30,365 bases of DNA, taken from contig HF994932.1 in NCBI GenBank assembly GCA_000434295.1, positions 139,125-169,489 on the forward strand. The letters run 5' to 3'. The stretch comes from Acetobacter sp. CAG:977. GTDB lineage: Bacteria; Pseudomonadota; Alphaproteobacteria; CAAGCB01; CAG-977. Shown here piece by piece: positions 9,201-16,819 of this stretch (position 1 is its first letter; each line of letters opens with the position of its first letter). The notes under the pieces were generated by a model. That model was not told where the DNA came from. It ran no database searches and saw only the letters and a list, made by a program, of their open reading frames with translations. Made by a program: the position numbers and the translations under genes.

Positions 9201-9391
9201 GGCAAACCGTTCGCAAACGGAGGCCCGTCGTAAAATACGTATTCGTTGTTCCCTTTTTCTCCGGCATCGCGGTGTTGCACGCTTTTTTTAAACGTGTCGT
9301 CCCGTTTCCAGTACGCCAGAATTTCCTGTTCCAGCGCAGGAAAATCCGCCTTTGCCTGAACTTCGGGATAATATTTTGTTTTTTCTGCCAT
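6248..9391 (-). CDS. ileS: Isoleucyl-tRNA synthetase, eukaryotic-like (type 2) form
   Basis: A 1047-residue class I synthetase that charges tRNA-Ile. The HIGH-type motif is HYGH (65-68) in the context PFANGLPHYGHL, and the KMSKS-type motif is KLSKR (612-616). An editing (CP1) domain occupies roughly 190-400, and the anticodon-binding domain starts near 700 (DRYILAKLHDL). PFxxGLPHYGH is the signature of type 2 IleRS, the form of eukaryotic cytosol and of some bacteria. The C-terminus lacks the cysteine zinc finger of the E. coli type 1 enzyme. Type 2 enzymes are commonly less sensitive to mupirocin; that is family knowledge, not shown here. The gene is monocistronic by context, with a strong terminator downstream and a divergent neighbour upstream. 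Confidence 0.97.
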   Translation of the reverse strand: MAEKTKYYPEVQAKADFPALEQEILAYWKRDDTFKKSVQHRDAGEKGNNEYVFYDGPPFANGLPHYGHLVTGYVKDIIPRYQTMRGHRVERRFGWDCHGLPAEMDTEKFLGFSGRDAITKFGIGKFNETCRERVLMYTKEWENTVTRQARWVDFDNDYKTMDLSYMESIIWAFKELYKKGLMYEGVRVLPYSWAAETPVSNFETRMDNSYREREDPAVTVMFTLKPEAGDDKPVKMLAWTTTPWTLPSNLALAVGPDIDYALYEEDGIRYVIAEALAGKYKKELAKAEKVGSVKGKDLIGRHYEPLFDYFKDLPNCFQVIGADYVSTEDGTGIVHIAPGFGEDDLNATIPYKIPVVCPVDSKGRFTKEVPDYEGMQVFETNQPIIERLKKEGKLVKREQYRHSYPHCWRTDTPLIYKAINSWFVKVTDFRDRMVELNQQITWIPEHVKNGSFGKWLENARDWSISRMRFWGTPIPVWKSDDPRYPRIDVYGSIAELERDFGVKVTDLHRPFIDSLVRPNPDDPTGKSMMRRVEDVFDCWFESGSMPYAQVHYPFENKEWFENHFPADFIVEYLAQTRGWFYTLMVMSTALFDRPPFKTCLCHGVVLDENQQKLSKRLRNYPAPDEVFDTLGADALRWFLVSSPILRGGNLSIDREGKEIAKASRKALIPLWNAFHFFCLYANAEGLKAEITTKPSDVLDRYILAKLHDLVADLTKELDACDIVSACAEVSDFLEILNNWYIRRSRARFWSLDQGREAFDVLYTVLHTLSKVLAPLLPLTCEYIYRGLTGEESVHLTDWVDVSVFAAEPQLVSDMDFVRAVCSTAKAVREERKLRNRLPLASLTVAGNNAERLSAYVPLIEDEVNVKEVVLKHDVTSLADYTLYVLTPIVGKRLGRYMKDILAASKSGEWTKNADGTLSIAGQVLNADEFELRLVLKEGTAGMALPDNTAVVVLDVTPHPELEREGIARDFVRVVQETRKNSGFDVSDRIEVVYTSKDAAVLEALKENKDYISEQVLAVSFCEASNVENAHTEEVGDSTVTFALKKTA

Positions 9392-9437
9392 TTTCGTCTC
9401 TGCCTCAAAGATATCTTAAGACTTCAATATTAGATAT

Positions 9438-9452
9438 TCTGTTTTAAACAGA
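9438..9452. promoter_or_regulatory. Palindrome in the ileS / coiled-coil gene divergent region
   Basis: TCTGTTT-T-AAACAGA is a perfect 7-bp inverted repeat with a one-base centre. It lies 47 bases upstream of the ileS start. A TTGACA (-35-like) sits at 9463-9468 on the minus strand, so the palindrome would fall over the -10 region of an ileS promoter. I found no convincing -10. It may be an operator or chance. Confidence 0.3.
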
Positions 9453-9542
9453 TGTCCGATAATGTCAACACAATCCTTGACGAAACAACGTTTTTGCGGA
9501 ATTCTCTAAAACAAAGAATCTCTTTTATATAAGGATGACTCG

Positions 9543-12500
9543 ATGTCAAAACGCCCTGATCCGGAAATCGCCGTCGCCGAAAACCAAAAAGATAACCTGA
9601 TGTTCAGCGAAGATGTCAAAGCTCCGCAAAACGTCGATGAGCCTTGGTATAAAAACAAAGGCACTCTGGGCATGATCGGATTATCCGTCGCATGGGCGGG
9701 CGCGACAATCCATTATCTGGTGTCTTCCGGGTGGTGGGCCATGCGCTATGAAATGACGCCTCCGGAATTTTTCAGCTTTATTACCGGCATTTTGTTCCCC
9801 GTCGCGTTTATCTGGATCGCGGGAAGCTATCTGACCGGCTATGCCAGAAACGAACAGGAAGCCAAAAAACTGCGCCGCTATATGCATGCGTTCATGTTCC
9901 CGTCGTCCAAAAATAAAATCTATTCAAAAACGCTTATCGAAGGACTGAAAGAGCAAATCGCCGAATTAAACGACGTCTATGCAAAAATTCAAGACAGCGC
10001 GGAATTGGTCGAAAAACGCCTGAAAGAAGTCGAAAAGCTTTCGCAACACATGAACGACGAAACGCAAAATGCCGTCGAAAAAATTACGGAAAGCTCGGAA
10101 CAGGTCATGATGGCGACGAATTTCCTTGCCGAAAACGCCGATGAAAAAATCACTCTGTTGAAAACGTCGGTGTCGGACATGAATGAAACATCCGACAATA
10201 TTTCCGCCGTCATGAACAAGCTGAACGATACTTTGTTTTCCAACACGACCGGCCTGAAGCAAACTCAGGACGCGCTGACGGACGAAACAAACAGGATTTC
10301 ACAGGAACTGCGCGAACAAACAAGCCTGATGCGAAACGCATCGGAAAATGCCCGCGCGATGATGACCGAACAAACGTCTGCCGTAACGGCGGAAATATCC
10401 CGACAAACCGCTTTGCTGAGCGAAGCCGGAACGAAAATTTACGATATGTTGAGCGAACAAATCGCCGATATTGCCGAAAAATCCGAAAGCTTTGTTTCCG
10501 CTTTGACCAATGCAGGCACCGCGGCTCGGGACAGCATGGCCGCCGTCAATCTGGAGCTTGAAGAACAAACCGCTTCGTTAATCAATGTTTCCGAAAAAGC
10601 CCGACTGACCGCCGAACGCATCGCCGACGGATTGGATACCAGAGCCGAAAAGCTTGAACGAATCTTTGACGAACAAAACGAACTCATCAGCGGAAAAGAC
10701 GAATCTCTGGCAAAAACCGCCGAAAAAATCTCGCAAACCTTTAAAGACCAAAATACCCTGCTGGATCAGGAAGCCGAAAAAATTCTGGCACGCTTTAAAA
10801 CCGTCGAAGGCACTTTGGATCTTTATACCAAAGAAATCGGCGAAGTGGCAGATACCGCCATAGAACAAATCAACGGCGTCGCAGAAAACCTGAACGCCAA
10901 AAAAGACGTCATCGCTTCCGCCGCCGATGCCGCCAAAGAACAAATCAATGACGTGACGGATCTGTTATCGGCAAAAACGGATACCATGTCGGGTTCCGTT
11001 CTGGCTTTGGGAACGACTTCCGAAAACGCCGCCGCATCCCTTACCATGCACGTCCAAAGCCTGACCGAAAGCATTCAGAATATTTCCAAGAAAATTAAAG
11101 AATGCAGTTCGGCCATTGAAGAAAAAATTTCCGATTTCAACGCGAAAACAAGCGACGTATCCGAAAAATCCGGCGAATTCTGTTCTCGCCTGATCAAGCA
11201 CGCTTCGGAATTGTCGGATCTGACCGGCGCTTTGTCTTCGCAATCCATGATGACCGAAACGTCTTTGGCGCAACAGCAAAAATACATTTCGAATGCCGCA
11301 ACGCGCGTCGAAGAAATCAAAACGTCCCTGAAAGAACAGGCCGACGATTTGTCCGCCATTGCCGATTTGTTGGAAAACAGAACCGCCCAGTCAGCCGACC
11401 AACTGTCCAGACAAATGACGTTCACCGTTGAACAGGCGAACGGCATCGTTGATAAAATCAACGAAATCAATACGATTATGACCGCCGAGCTGAATGATTT
11501 GAATGCGTCTTCACAACGCACGGTTTCCGTCAACGCCGCTTTGAAAGAAGAAATCGAACGCCATAAAACGGCTTTGGACGAAACCGCCGCAAAGATTACC
11601 GCTTATACGGAAGAATTGGGCGCAAGGATTGCTTCTCAGATTACCCAGCTTGACATTTCCGCCGAATCCATCCGTTCCAAAACGGAAAACAATGTTGCCT
11701 CTTTGGAAGAACAGTTCCGCAAAGTTTGCGCCGGTGCGGCAAGCTCGCTTCAGGAAATCACCGCCGCCGCCGAAACGCTGTCGGCAAAAACCGAAGAAAT
11801 CGATTCTCTGTTCGGACGTCAGGGGTCCTCTTTGACCGCCGCCGCCGACAAGCTGAACGAACAAACGGGGCAGGTCGTCACCATGCTGCGCGAACAGTCC
11901 GAACAAATCGACAAAGATCTGGAACGTCTGGTTTCCCGCATTAAGCTGATTGAAGAAGGCTTAAACGTTCAGACCAAAGAACTGTCGAACGCTTCGGAAA
12001 TGACGGTCAGCCAGCTTGAAACCGTCGGCGCGGGACTGACAAAGCAAACGGAAGCTTTGGCTTTGGCCGCCGAAACGGCAAAGGCAAAAATCGCCGACGT
12101 CACGGATGCTTTGTCCGTCAAAACGCACGAATTTTCCGACGCGCTCAAAGACACAAACGCTCAAGCCGCCGAAACGTCCGAATATATGGCGAAAGAACGT
12201 TCCGTATTTGACCGTTCCGCCGAAGAACTGCTGGCACGCATCGGCGATTTGACAAAAGCGCTGGGCGAGCAAACGGAAAGCCTGCAAAAGCAAACCGCCA
12301 AGTCAACACAACAAGCCGTCATGGTACGCGATTCTCTGCAACGCCAGATTATTGATTTAAGCGACGTTGCCAACATTGTTTCGACGCAATCCCGTTTGGG
12401 CGAAGCGTCTTTGGGACAGCAGACCAGATATATGAAGGAAGCGGCGGAAGAAGTCATGGCGCACATCCGTTCGGTCAACGAAGCCGTGCGGCAAAATACG

Positions 12501-13697
12501 AACGATTTGCTGACGGCGTCTTCGCGCATCGGATTTGAATTGGATGCCATGGGCGAAAACCTGCGCCAGAGGAACGACGAAGCCGCCAAAGCCGCCGAAG
12601 ACAGCCTGAACCGTTCGCAGACGGCCGCCCAGTTCTTGGAAGAAAAAGCCGACCTGTTGGAAAAAATGACCGAACAGGTTATTGCGTCGCTGAACGCGGC
12701 GGCACAGGAATTCAAAGCCCGCACCGTTCAAATGGAAGCCGCTTCGGATATGGCGAAAGAACAGCTCGGAACGGCGGGAGAAACTTTCCTGGTTCAATCC
12801 CACCAGCTGAACAGAATTTCCGAAGAAGCGCAAAAAGCCATCAAGAACTTTACCGCCGCCATGCGCGAACGCGGCGCCGACTTTAACAAGACGGCGGAAA
12901 GCGCCAATGCCCGCGTGCGTACCTTAAACGACAACATTGCGCAGCTCGGTCACGAATTTGAAGAAATGTCGAACCGCGGCGTCATTCAAATCGATTTGGC
13001 GGGACAACGTTTGCGTTCAATGATCGCCGAAGTCGCCGGAAATTCGGAACGCATCGCCGCCGAAGTCAAAAAATCGGGCGAACAGTTTGTCGAACAATCC
13101 GACTTATTGACTTTGGCTGCCGACGATTCGATGAAGCGGTTGGGCGATTTGTTAAAGCTGATGAAAGACAACGCCGCGGAAATTCATGATTCGGGCGAAA
13201 AGATATCGGCTCAATCCATCAAGCTGGGCGGCGCCTTCAACCGTCAGGTTCAGGCGTTGATTTCCGCCTCCAAAGCCGCCGAAGATTATATTGCCCAGTT
13301 GGATAAAAAACGCGAAGAAGCCGATACCGAACGCTTTATGAAAGACACGTCGTTTATTTTCGAACGGTTGCAGTCTTTGGGCGTCGACATCACGCGTTTG
13401 TTTGCTCCGAACGTCGAAGACGATTTGTGGAAACGCTACTATAACGGCGACAGAAGCGCCTTTATCCGCTATTTGTCCCGCGCCGTTGATAAAAATCAGG
13501 TTCGCAAGATTTGCGATATGTTCACGTCGGATTCCGAATTCCGCGACTATGTGTCCAAATACATGAGCGAATTTGAAAGCGTCCTGTCCCGAGCCGAATC
13601 AAACGAACGCAGCGACGTTTTGTTGGGAATTTTGCTGGGTTCCGAAGCGGGACGGCTGTATATGCTGCTTTCGAAAGTCTTTAACAAAGACGCTTGA
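9543..13697 (+). CDS. Giant membrane-anchored coiled-coil protein (1384 aa)
   Basis: An AAGGA precedes the start. A short polar N-terminus is followed by two membrane helices (about 42-61 and 77-97), then more than 1100 residues of heptad-rich helix full of A, E, K, S, T, Q and N. A long internal duplication is visible: residues ~406-603 align with ~788-989. Shared positions include the IxDVTDxLSxKT segment and a later copy reading SLxQQxxYxxxAAxxV. The last ~120 residues form a separate helical domain (ERLQSLGVDITRLFAPN, later SEFRDYVSKYMSEFESVL). That design resembles large uncharacterised alphaproteobacterial proteins, and the two-helix-plus-coil topology recalls the polarity factor TipN, but I cannot claim homology. 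It has no methyl-accepting or kinase domain that I can see. A role in polar or cell-envelope organisation is inference. Confidence 0.7.
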   Translation: MSKRPDPEIAVAENQKDNLMFSEDVKAPQNVDEPWYKNKGTLGMIGLSVAWAGATIHYLVSSGWWAMRYEMTPPEFFSFITGILFPVAFIWIAGSYLTGYARNEQEAKKLRRYMHAFMFPSSKNKIYSKTLIEGLKEQIAELNDVYAKIQDSAELVEKRLKEVEKLSQHMNDETQNAVEKITESSEQVMMATNFLAENADEKITLLKTSVSDMNETSDNISAVMNKLNDTLFSNTTGLKQTQDALTDETNRISQELREQTSLMRNASENARAMMTEQTSAVTAEISRQTALLSEAGTKIYDMLSEQIADIAEKSESFVSALTNAGTAARDSMAAVNLELEEQTASLINVSEKARLTAERIADGLDTRAEKLERIFDEQNELISGKDESLAKTAEKISQTFKDQNTLLDQEAEKILARFKTVEGTLDLYTKEIGEVADTAIEQINGVAENLNAKKDVIASAADAAKEQINDVTDLLSAKTDTMSGSVLALGTTSENAAASLTMHVQSLTESIQNISKKIKECSSAIEEKISDFNAKTSDVSEKSGEFCSRLIKHASELSDLTGALSSQSMMTETSLAQQQKYISNAATRVEEIKTSLKEQADDLSAIADLLENRTAQSADQLSRQMTFTVEQANGIVDKINEINTIMTAELNDLNASSQRTVSVNAALKEEIERHKTALDETAAKITAYTEELGARIASQITQLDISAESIRSKTENNVASLEEQFRKVCAGAASSLQEITAAAETLSAKTEEIDSLFGRQGSSLTAAADKLNEQTGQVVTMLREQSEQIDKDLERLVSRIKLIEEGLNVQTKELSNASEMTVSQLETVGAGLTKQTEALALAAETAKAKIADVTDALSVKTHEFSDALKDTNAQAAETSEYMAKERSVFDRSAEELLARIGDLTKALGEQTESLQKQTAKSTQQAVMVRDSLQRQIIDLSDVANIVSTQSRLGEASLGQQTRYMKEAAEEVMAHIRSVNEAVRQNTNDLLTASSRIGFELDAMGENLRQRNDEAAKAAEDSLNRSQTAAQFLEEKADLLEKMTEQVIASLNAAAQEFKARTVQMEAASDMAKEQLGTAGETFLVQSHQLNRISEEAQKAIKNFTAAMRERGADFNKTAESANARVRTLNDNIAQLGHEFEEMSNRGVIQIDLAGQRLRSMIAEVAGNSERIAAEVKKSGEQFVEQSDLLTLAADDSMKRLGDLLKLMKDNAAEIHDSGEKISAQSIKLGGAFNRQVQALISASKAAEDYIAQLDKKREEADTERFMKDTSFIFERLQSLGVDITRLFAPNVEDDLWKRYYNGDRSAFIRYLSRAVDKNQVRKICDMFTSDSEFRDYVSKYMSEFESVLSRAESNERSDVLLGILLGSEAGRLYMLLSKVFNKDA

Positions 13698-13710
13698 TAC
13701 CGCTTGCTTT

Positions 13711-13740
13711 AAAAAAAGCCCCTGATCGGGGCTTTTTTTT
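13711..13740 (+). terminator. Rho-independent terminator after the coiled-coil gene
   Basis: GCCCC (13718-13722) pairs with GGGGC (13728-13732) around a TGATC loop. The stem extends through seven A-T pairs and runs into a T8 tract. The A-run on the other side could make it work in both directions. Confidence 0.9.
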
Positions 13741-13806
13741 AAAACGTTTTATTTCAAAGGGATATATCTTATTTTTTAGAATTGTTAAAAATTTTTCCGA
13801 TTTCTG

Positions 13807-13834
13807 TTGATTTCTATAACAGTTTTTGTATACT
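13807..13834 (+). promoter_or_regulatory. Probable sigma-70 promoter of the rpoH transcript
   Basis: TTGATT (13807-13812) and TATACT (13829-13834) are separated by 16 bases. Initiation would be near 13841, giving a 5' leader of about 150 bases before rpoH. A heat-shock promoter elsewhere cannot be excluded. Confidence 0.55.
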
Positions 13835-13840
13835 GGCTCT

Positions 13841-13923
13841 GTAAAAGGATGCTCATCAGAGGTTCTTTTACTACTTAAGGGACTTCCCCTTAAGGTCATG
13901 TTGCTTAACCGAAAGGATATGAC
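13841..13923 (+). promoter_or_regulatory. Structured rpoH leader with ROSE-like terminal hairpin (candidate RNA thermometer)
   Basis: Three hairpins follow one another. The first pairs GTAAAAG (13841-13847) with CTTTTAC (13865-13871). The second pairs CTTAAGGG (13874-13881) with CCCTTAAG (13887-13894) around ACTTC. The third spans 13895-13923: GTCATGTT, a bulged G and CTT pair with AAGGATATGAC around an AACCGA loop, giving 11 pairs, two of them G-U. This last helix hides the AAGGA and AUG (13919) of a small leader ORF. A UUGCU opposite AGGA with a bulged G is the hallmark of ROSE thermometers. In ROSE elements this hairpin normally sits directly before the controlled heat-shock gene; here a 24-codon ORF lies between. 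The helices are seen in the sequence, while thermosensing is inference. Confidence 0.45.
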
Positions 13924-13993
13924 AAAGGCTATGAAAACGCCCTGTTCCTTCCTTCATAAAGATAAAGACAATCCAAGGAGAGGAGAGTTATGA
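13919..13993 (+). CDS. Small leader ORF coupled to rpoH (24 codons)
   Basis: ATG 13919 is preceded by AAAGGA (13912-13917) and opens 24 codons ending in TGA 13991-13993. The stop overlaps the rpoH start as ATGA. The peptide begins MTKAMKTPCSFLHK and is basic, with no domain. Another in-frame ATG lies at 13898, but its region is inside the hairpin. Within this ORF, TTCCTT (13945-13950 or 13949-13954) can pair with the rpoH ribosome site AAGGAG (13975-13980), so translation of the leader would be expected to free the rpoH site. It may act only as a coupling device. The order and overlap are seen in the sequence; translation is not proven. Confidence 0.4.
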   Translation: MTKAMKTPCSFLHKDKDNPRRGEL

Positions 13994-14859
13994 ATATGGC
14001 TACGACAACAACATTGCTTCCCGTCGTTGCAAACGCCGCGGGATTACAGGGATACTTGAGCTCGATTCGCCGCATCCCCGTTTTATCGGCGGAAGAAGAG
14101 TACATGCTGACGACCCGTTTCAAAAAATACGGTGATCTGGAAGCTGCCAAAAAGCTGATTGCAAGCCATTTGCGTTTGGCGGCGAAGGTCGCCTTCTCTT
14201 ACCGTTTCTACGGTTTGCCCATGGAAGACATCGTGTCCGAAGCCAATATCGGATTGATGCAGGCCGTCAAAAAATTCGAACCCGAAAAAGGAACCAGACT
14301 GTCGACCTATGCCGTTTGGTGGATCAAAGCCGCCATTAACGAATTCATTTTGAAATCGTGGTCTTTGGTGCGCATCGGAACGGTCGCCGCTCAAAAAAAG
14401 CTGTTCTACAACTTAAGAAAACTCAAAGCCAAATTAGGGCTGTACAATGATACGGCGCTGGACGACGAAAGCGTCAAGTCCATATCGAAAGACCTTAACG
14501 TTTCGGAAAACGAAGTCATCGAAATGGATCAACGCTTAAACGGTGACGTTTCGCTGAATACGCCCGCTTATGACGAAGGCTATGCCGAACGTCAGGACTT
14601 TATCCGTGCGGACACCGACATTGAAGAAGAACTGGCGGAACGTCAGGAAAACAAAGCCCGCATGAATATGCTGGCAGGCGCTTTAAACAGCTTGAACGAC
14701 CGCGAACGTTTGATTATCAATGCCAGACGTTTGACCGAAAATCCCGAAACTCTCGATGTTTTGGGCGAACGTCTGGGAATCAGCCGCGAACGCGTCCGTC
14801 AAATCGAAAACCGCGCCGTTGAAAAAATGACCGCGTTCGTTCAAAAAAGTGCCGCTTAA
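13990..14859 (+). CDS. rpoH: RNA polymerase heat-shock sigma factor RpoH (sigma-32)
   Basis: A 289-residue sigma-70-family protein. Region 2 runs from about 50 to 120 (SHLRLAAKVAFSYRFYGLP, then RLSTYAVWWIKAAINEFIL). The RpoH box QKKLFYNLR at 135-143 distinguishes sigma-32 from RpoD. Region 4 near the end contains a helix-turn-helix (LGERLGISRERVRQIENRA) for the -35 element. RpoH directs core polymerase to chaperone and protease promoters, and DnaK/DnaJ normally restrain it. The start ATGAATATGGCT offers two ATGs (13990, 13996); both follow a strong AAGGAGAGGAG stretch, and the first overlaps the leader ORF stop. The leader architecture suggests post-transcriptional control. Convergent fliJ follows 35 bases later. 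Confidence 0.96.
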   Translation: MNMATTTTLLPVVANAAGLQGYLSSIRRIPVLSAEEEYMLTTRFKKYGDLEAAKKLIASHLRLAAKVAFSYRFYGLPMEDIVSEANIGLMQAVKKFEPEKGTRLSTYAVWWIKAAINEFILKSWSLVRIGTVAAQKKLFYNLRKLKAKLGLYNDTALDDESVKSISKDLNVSENEVIEMDQRLNGDVSLNTPAYDEGYAERQDFIRADTDIEEELAERQENKARMNMLAGALNSLNDRERLIINARRLTENPETLDVLGERLGISRERVRQIENRAVEKMTAFVQKSAA

Positions 14860-14894
14860 ACCGACGGCGGATCTTCGGTTACAAAATCTGATTT

Positions 14895-15356
14895 CTACGA
14901 AGACGAGGCGGGTTTCTTTTGAAGCTCCGCCTCTTCGCTTTTCTTGCGGCGATACAGGTTCAGCCCGATTTCGTCCAGAACGGCACCCATCTTGCGTTCC
15001 AATTCTTCTTTTTCCCGTTTGTCGCGGTTTTCCTGCGTAATCTCAAACGTCTTTAATTCTTGGAACGCGTCCAAAATTTCGTCGCGAACCTTTAAAATTT
15101 CCAGCTTGTTTTCTTCTATCGCCTGAATGACCCTGTCGCGTTCGGCAATGTACCATTCGACGTAGGTGCCGAATGTAAGCGCCGCCGTTTGATTTTCGTT
15201 GGCAACGCGTTCTTCTTCGGCGTATTGGCGGGCAATCAGGTTTTTGCGGTTATACAGTGCCGCTTCGAAACGTAACAGCTGTCCCAGCTTGCGCTGTTTG
15301 TCGTCCAAAGCCCATTTGTGAAGGCGAATGAGCGTTCTTAAATCTTTTTGAGCCAT
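14895..15356 (-). CDS. fliJ: FliJ-like flagellar export chaperone
   Basis: A 153-residue, almost entirely helical protein rich in K, E, R and Q, as expected of the two-helix coiled coil of FliJ. It is 7 bases downstream of fliI on the same strand. FliJ is the stalk-like partner of the FliI ATPase ring and couples ATP hydrolysis to proton-driven export. Sequence conservation in FliJ is low, so the call rests on coiled-coil character, length (about 150) and position next to fliI. The last ~15 residues (EAELQKKPASSS) are a loose tail. Confidence 0.8.
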   Translation of the reverse strand: MAQKDLRTLIRLHKWALDDKQRKLGQLLRFEAALYNRKNLIARQYAEEERVANENQTAALTFGTYVEWYIAERDRVIQAIEENKLEILKVRDEILDAFQELKTFEITQENRDKREKEELERKMGAVLDEIGLNLYRRKKSEEAELQKKPASSS

Positions 15357-15363
15357 CTGTCAG

Positions 15364-16716
15364 CTATCCCTGAGGCTTTTGTGCCGGCGGCTTTTCGTTC
15401 AACAAAGCTTTTAATTGGGCATAGCCTGTCGCAAAATCCACTTTTTCTTTCTTTTTTTGCGACAGGAACGCTTCCAGCTTCGGATAATAAAAGATGGCTT
15501 CGTCCACCTGCGGGTTGGCTCCTTTTTTATAGGCTCCCAAGCGGATAAGTTCCGCCATGTCTTCATAGGTTGAAATCAAAGCGCGCGCCCGATTGACCAA
15601 AGCGTTTTCCTCGTCCGAATTGCATCCGGGCATCGTACGGGAAATGCTGCGAAGCAGGTTAACCGCAGGATAGCGGTTCCTTTCCGCGATTGAACGTTCC
15701 AGAACGATGTGACCGTCCAAAATACCTCGCACGGCATCCGCGATGGGTTCGTTATGATCGTCCCCGTCGACCAAGACGGTAAACAGCCCCGTGATGGAAC
15801 CCGATCCGATCTGCCCCGGACCTGCGCGTTCCAACAATTTCGGGAGTTCCGCAAAAACCGACGGCGTATAGCCTTTCGTCGCGGGCGGTTCCCCCGCCGA
15901 CAGGCTGATTTCGCGCTGAGCCATCGCAAATCGCGTAACGCTGTCCATCATGCAAAGAACGTCTTTTTTCAAATCGCGGAAATATTCGGCAACCGTCATG
16001 GCAACATATGCCGCCTGACGGCGCATTAACGGGCTTTCGTCCGAAGTCGCCACGACGACGACGCTGCGCTTCATGCCTTCTGCACCCAAATCGTCTTCTA
16101 TGAACTCGCGCGCTTCCCTGCCGCGTTCGCCGATCAAGCCCAACACGGACACATCCAAAACCGTATGACGCGCCATCATTGCCATCAGCGATGATTTTCC
16201 GACGCCCGAACCAGCAAAAATTCCCATACGCTGACCGCGGCACATCGTCAAAAACGTATTAATGGCGCGAACGCCCAAATCGGCTTTGCCGCCGACGCGT
16301 TGGCGGGAATGCGCGGGCGGAGGGGAATTATGTATCGGATAAGGTTTCTTTCCCTTAATCAGCGGTCCTTTGCCGTCCACGGGCTGTCCCATCGCATTGA
16401 TTACCCGACCGAGCCACGACGGATCGGGATATAAAACGGGCTGGGCGTTGGAAACGTCAACCTTGTTTCCGGGGCCGACGCCGTCCAAAGACACAAACGG
16501 CATCAGCAAAACTTTATCGGCATTAAACCCGACGACTTCGCAGGGAATGCGTTTCCCCCCGCGCGCCCGTATGCGGCATCGGTCGCCGACGGACAGCTCT
16601 GTCCTGACGCCCGAAATCTCTATCAGCATCCCTCGAACCGCAGAAACGGAACCGAAACTGCGGCATTCGGAAATCGCACTGACGTCATTGACCAGATTTT
16701 TTAAATATTCATCCAT
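15364..16716 (-). CDS. fliI: FliI flagellum-specific ATPase
   Basis: A 450-residue F1-beta-like ATPase of the type III flagellar export apparatus. It has Walker A AGSGVGKS around residue 170, the type III ATPase segment GLIGERGREAREFIEDDLG, a Walker B-type LCMMDSVTRFA and the SLSAGEPPATKGYTPSVF stretch typical of FliI/YscN. The N-terminal beta-barrel has the family pattern (VRGMLIEISG, then VGDRC). AAGGG precedes ATG 16716 by 6 bases. The divergent ctrA gene starts 145 bases away, and the shared region carries a CtrA box. fliI next to ctrA is also found in Caulobacter and relatives. Confidence 0.96.
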   Translation of the reverse strand: MDEYLKNLVNDVSAISECRSFGSVSAVRGMLIEISGVRTELSVGDRCRIRARGGKRIPCEVVGFNADKVLLMPFVSLDGVGPGNKVDVSNAQPVLYPDPSWLGRVINAMGQPVDGKGPLIKGKKPYPIHNSPPPAHSRQRVGGKADLGVRAINTFLTMCRGQRMGIFAGSGVGKSSLMAMMARHTVLDVSVLGLIGERGREAREFIEDDLGAEGMKRSVVVVATSDESPLMRRQAAYVAMTVAEYFRDLKKDVLCMMDSVTRFAMAQREISLSAGEPPATKGYTPSVFAELPKLLERAGPGQIGSGSITGLFTVLVDGDDHNEPIADAVRGILDGHIVLERSIAERNRYPAVNLLRSISRTMPGCNSDEENALVNRARALISTYEDMAELIRLGAYKKGANPQVDEAIFYYPKLEAFLSQKKKEKVDFATGYAQLKALLNEKPPAQKPQG

Positions 16717-16790
16717 GGCAACCCTTGATTCGGCTTTTGACCATTTTGTACCGAATTTATTTTTTTTTCCACTTTTCTATAGATAGAGGC

Positions 16791-16819
16791 TTGCACTAAA
16801 GATTCATAGACGATAAAGT
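16791..16819 (+). promoter_or_regulatory. Candidate ctrA promoter
   Basis: TTGCAC (16791-16796) and TAAAGT (16814-16819) are spaced by 17 bases; the start would be near 16826. The -10 matches consensus at four of six positions. The CtrA box begins at the last base of this -10. Confidence 0.45.

Noticed and set aside
8387..9433. 348-codon plus-strand ORF
   Set aside because: It is the antisense shadow of ileS, with compositional bias but no domain or ribosome site.
9392..9542. T-box or other amino-acid riboswitch before ileS
   Set aside because: T-box leaders are not expected in this group, and no specifier or antiterminator structure is visible.
12161..12724. 187-codon minus-strand ORF with many serines and cysteines
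   Set aside because: Antisense to the coiled-coil gene; results from its GCC/GAA-rich codons.
13898..13918. Earlier in-frame ATG for the rpoH leader ORF
   Set aside because: It lies in the strand of the terminal hairpin; ATG 13919 has the better AAAGGA site. It cannot be fully excluded.
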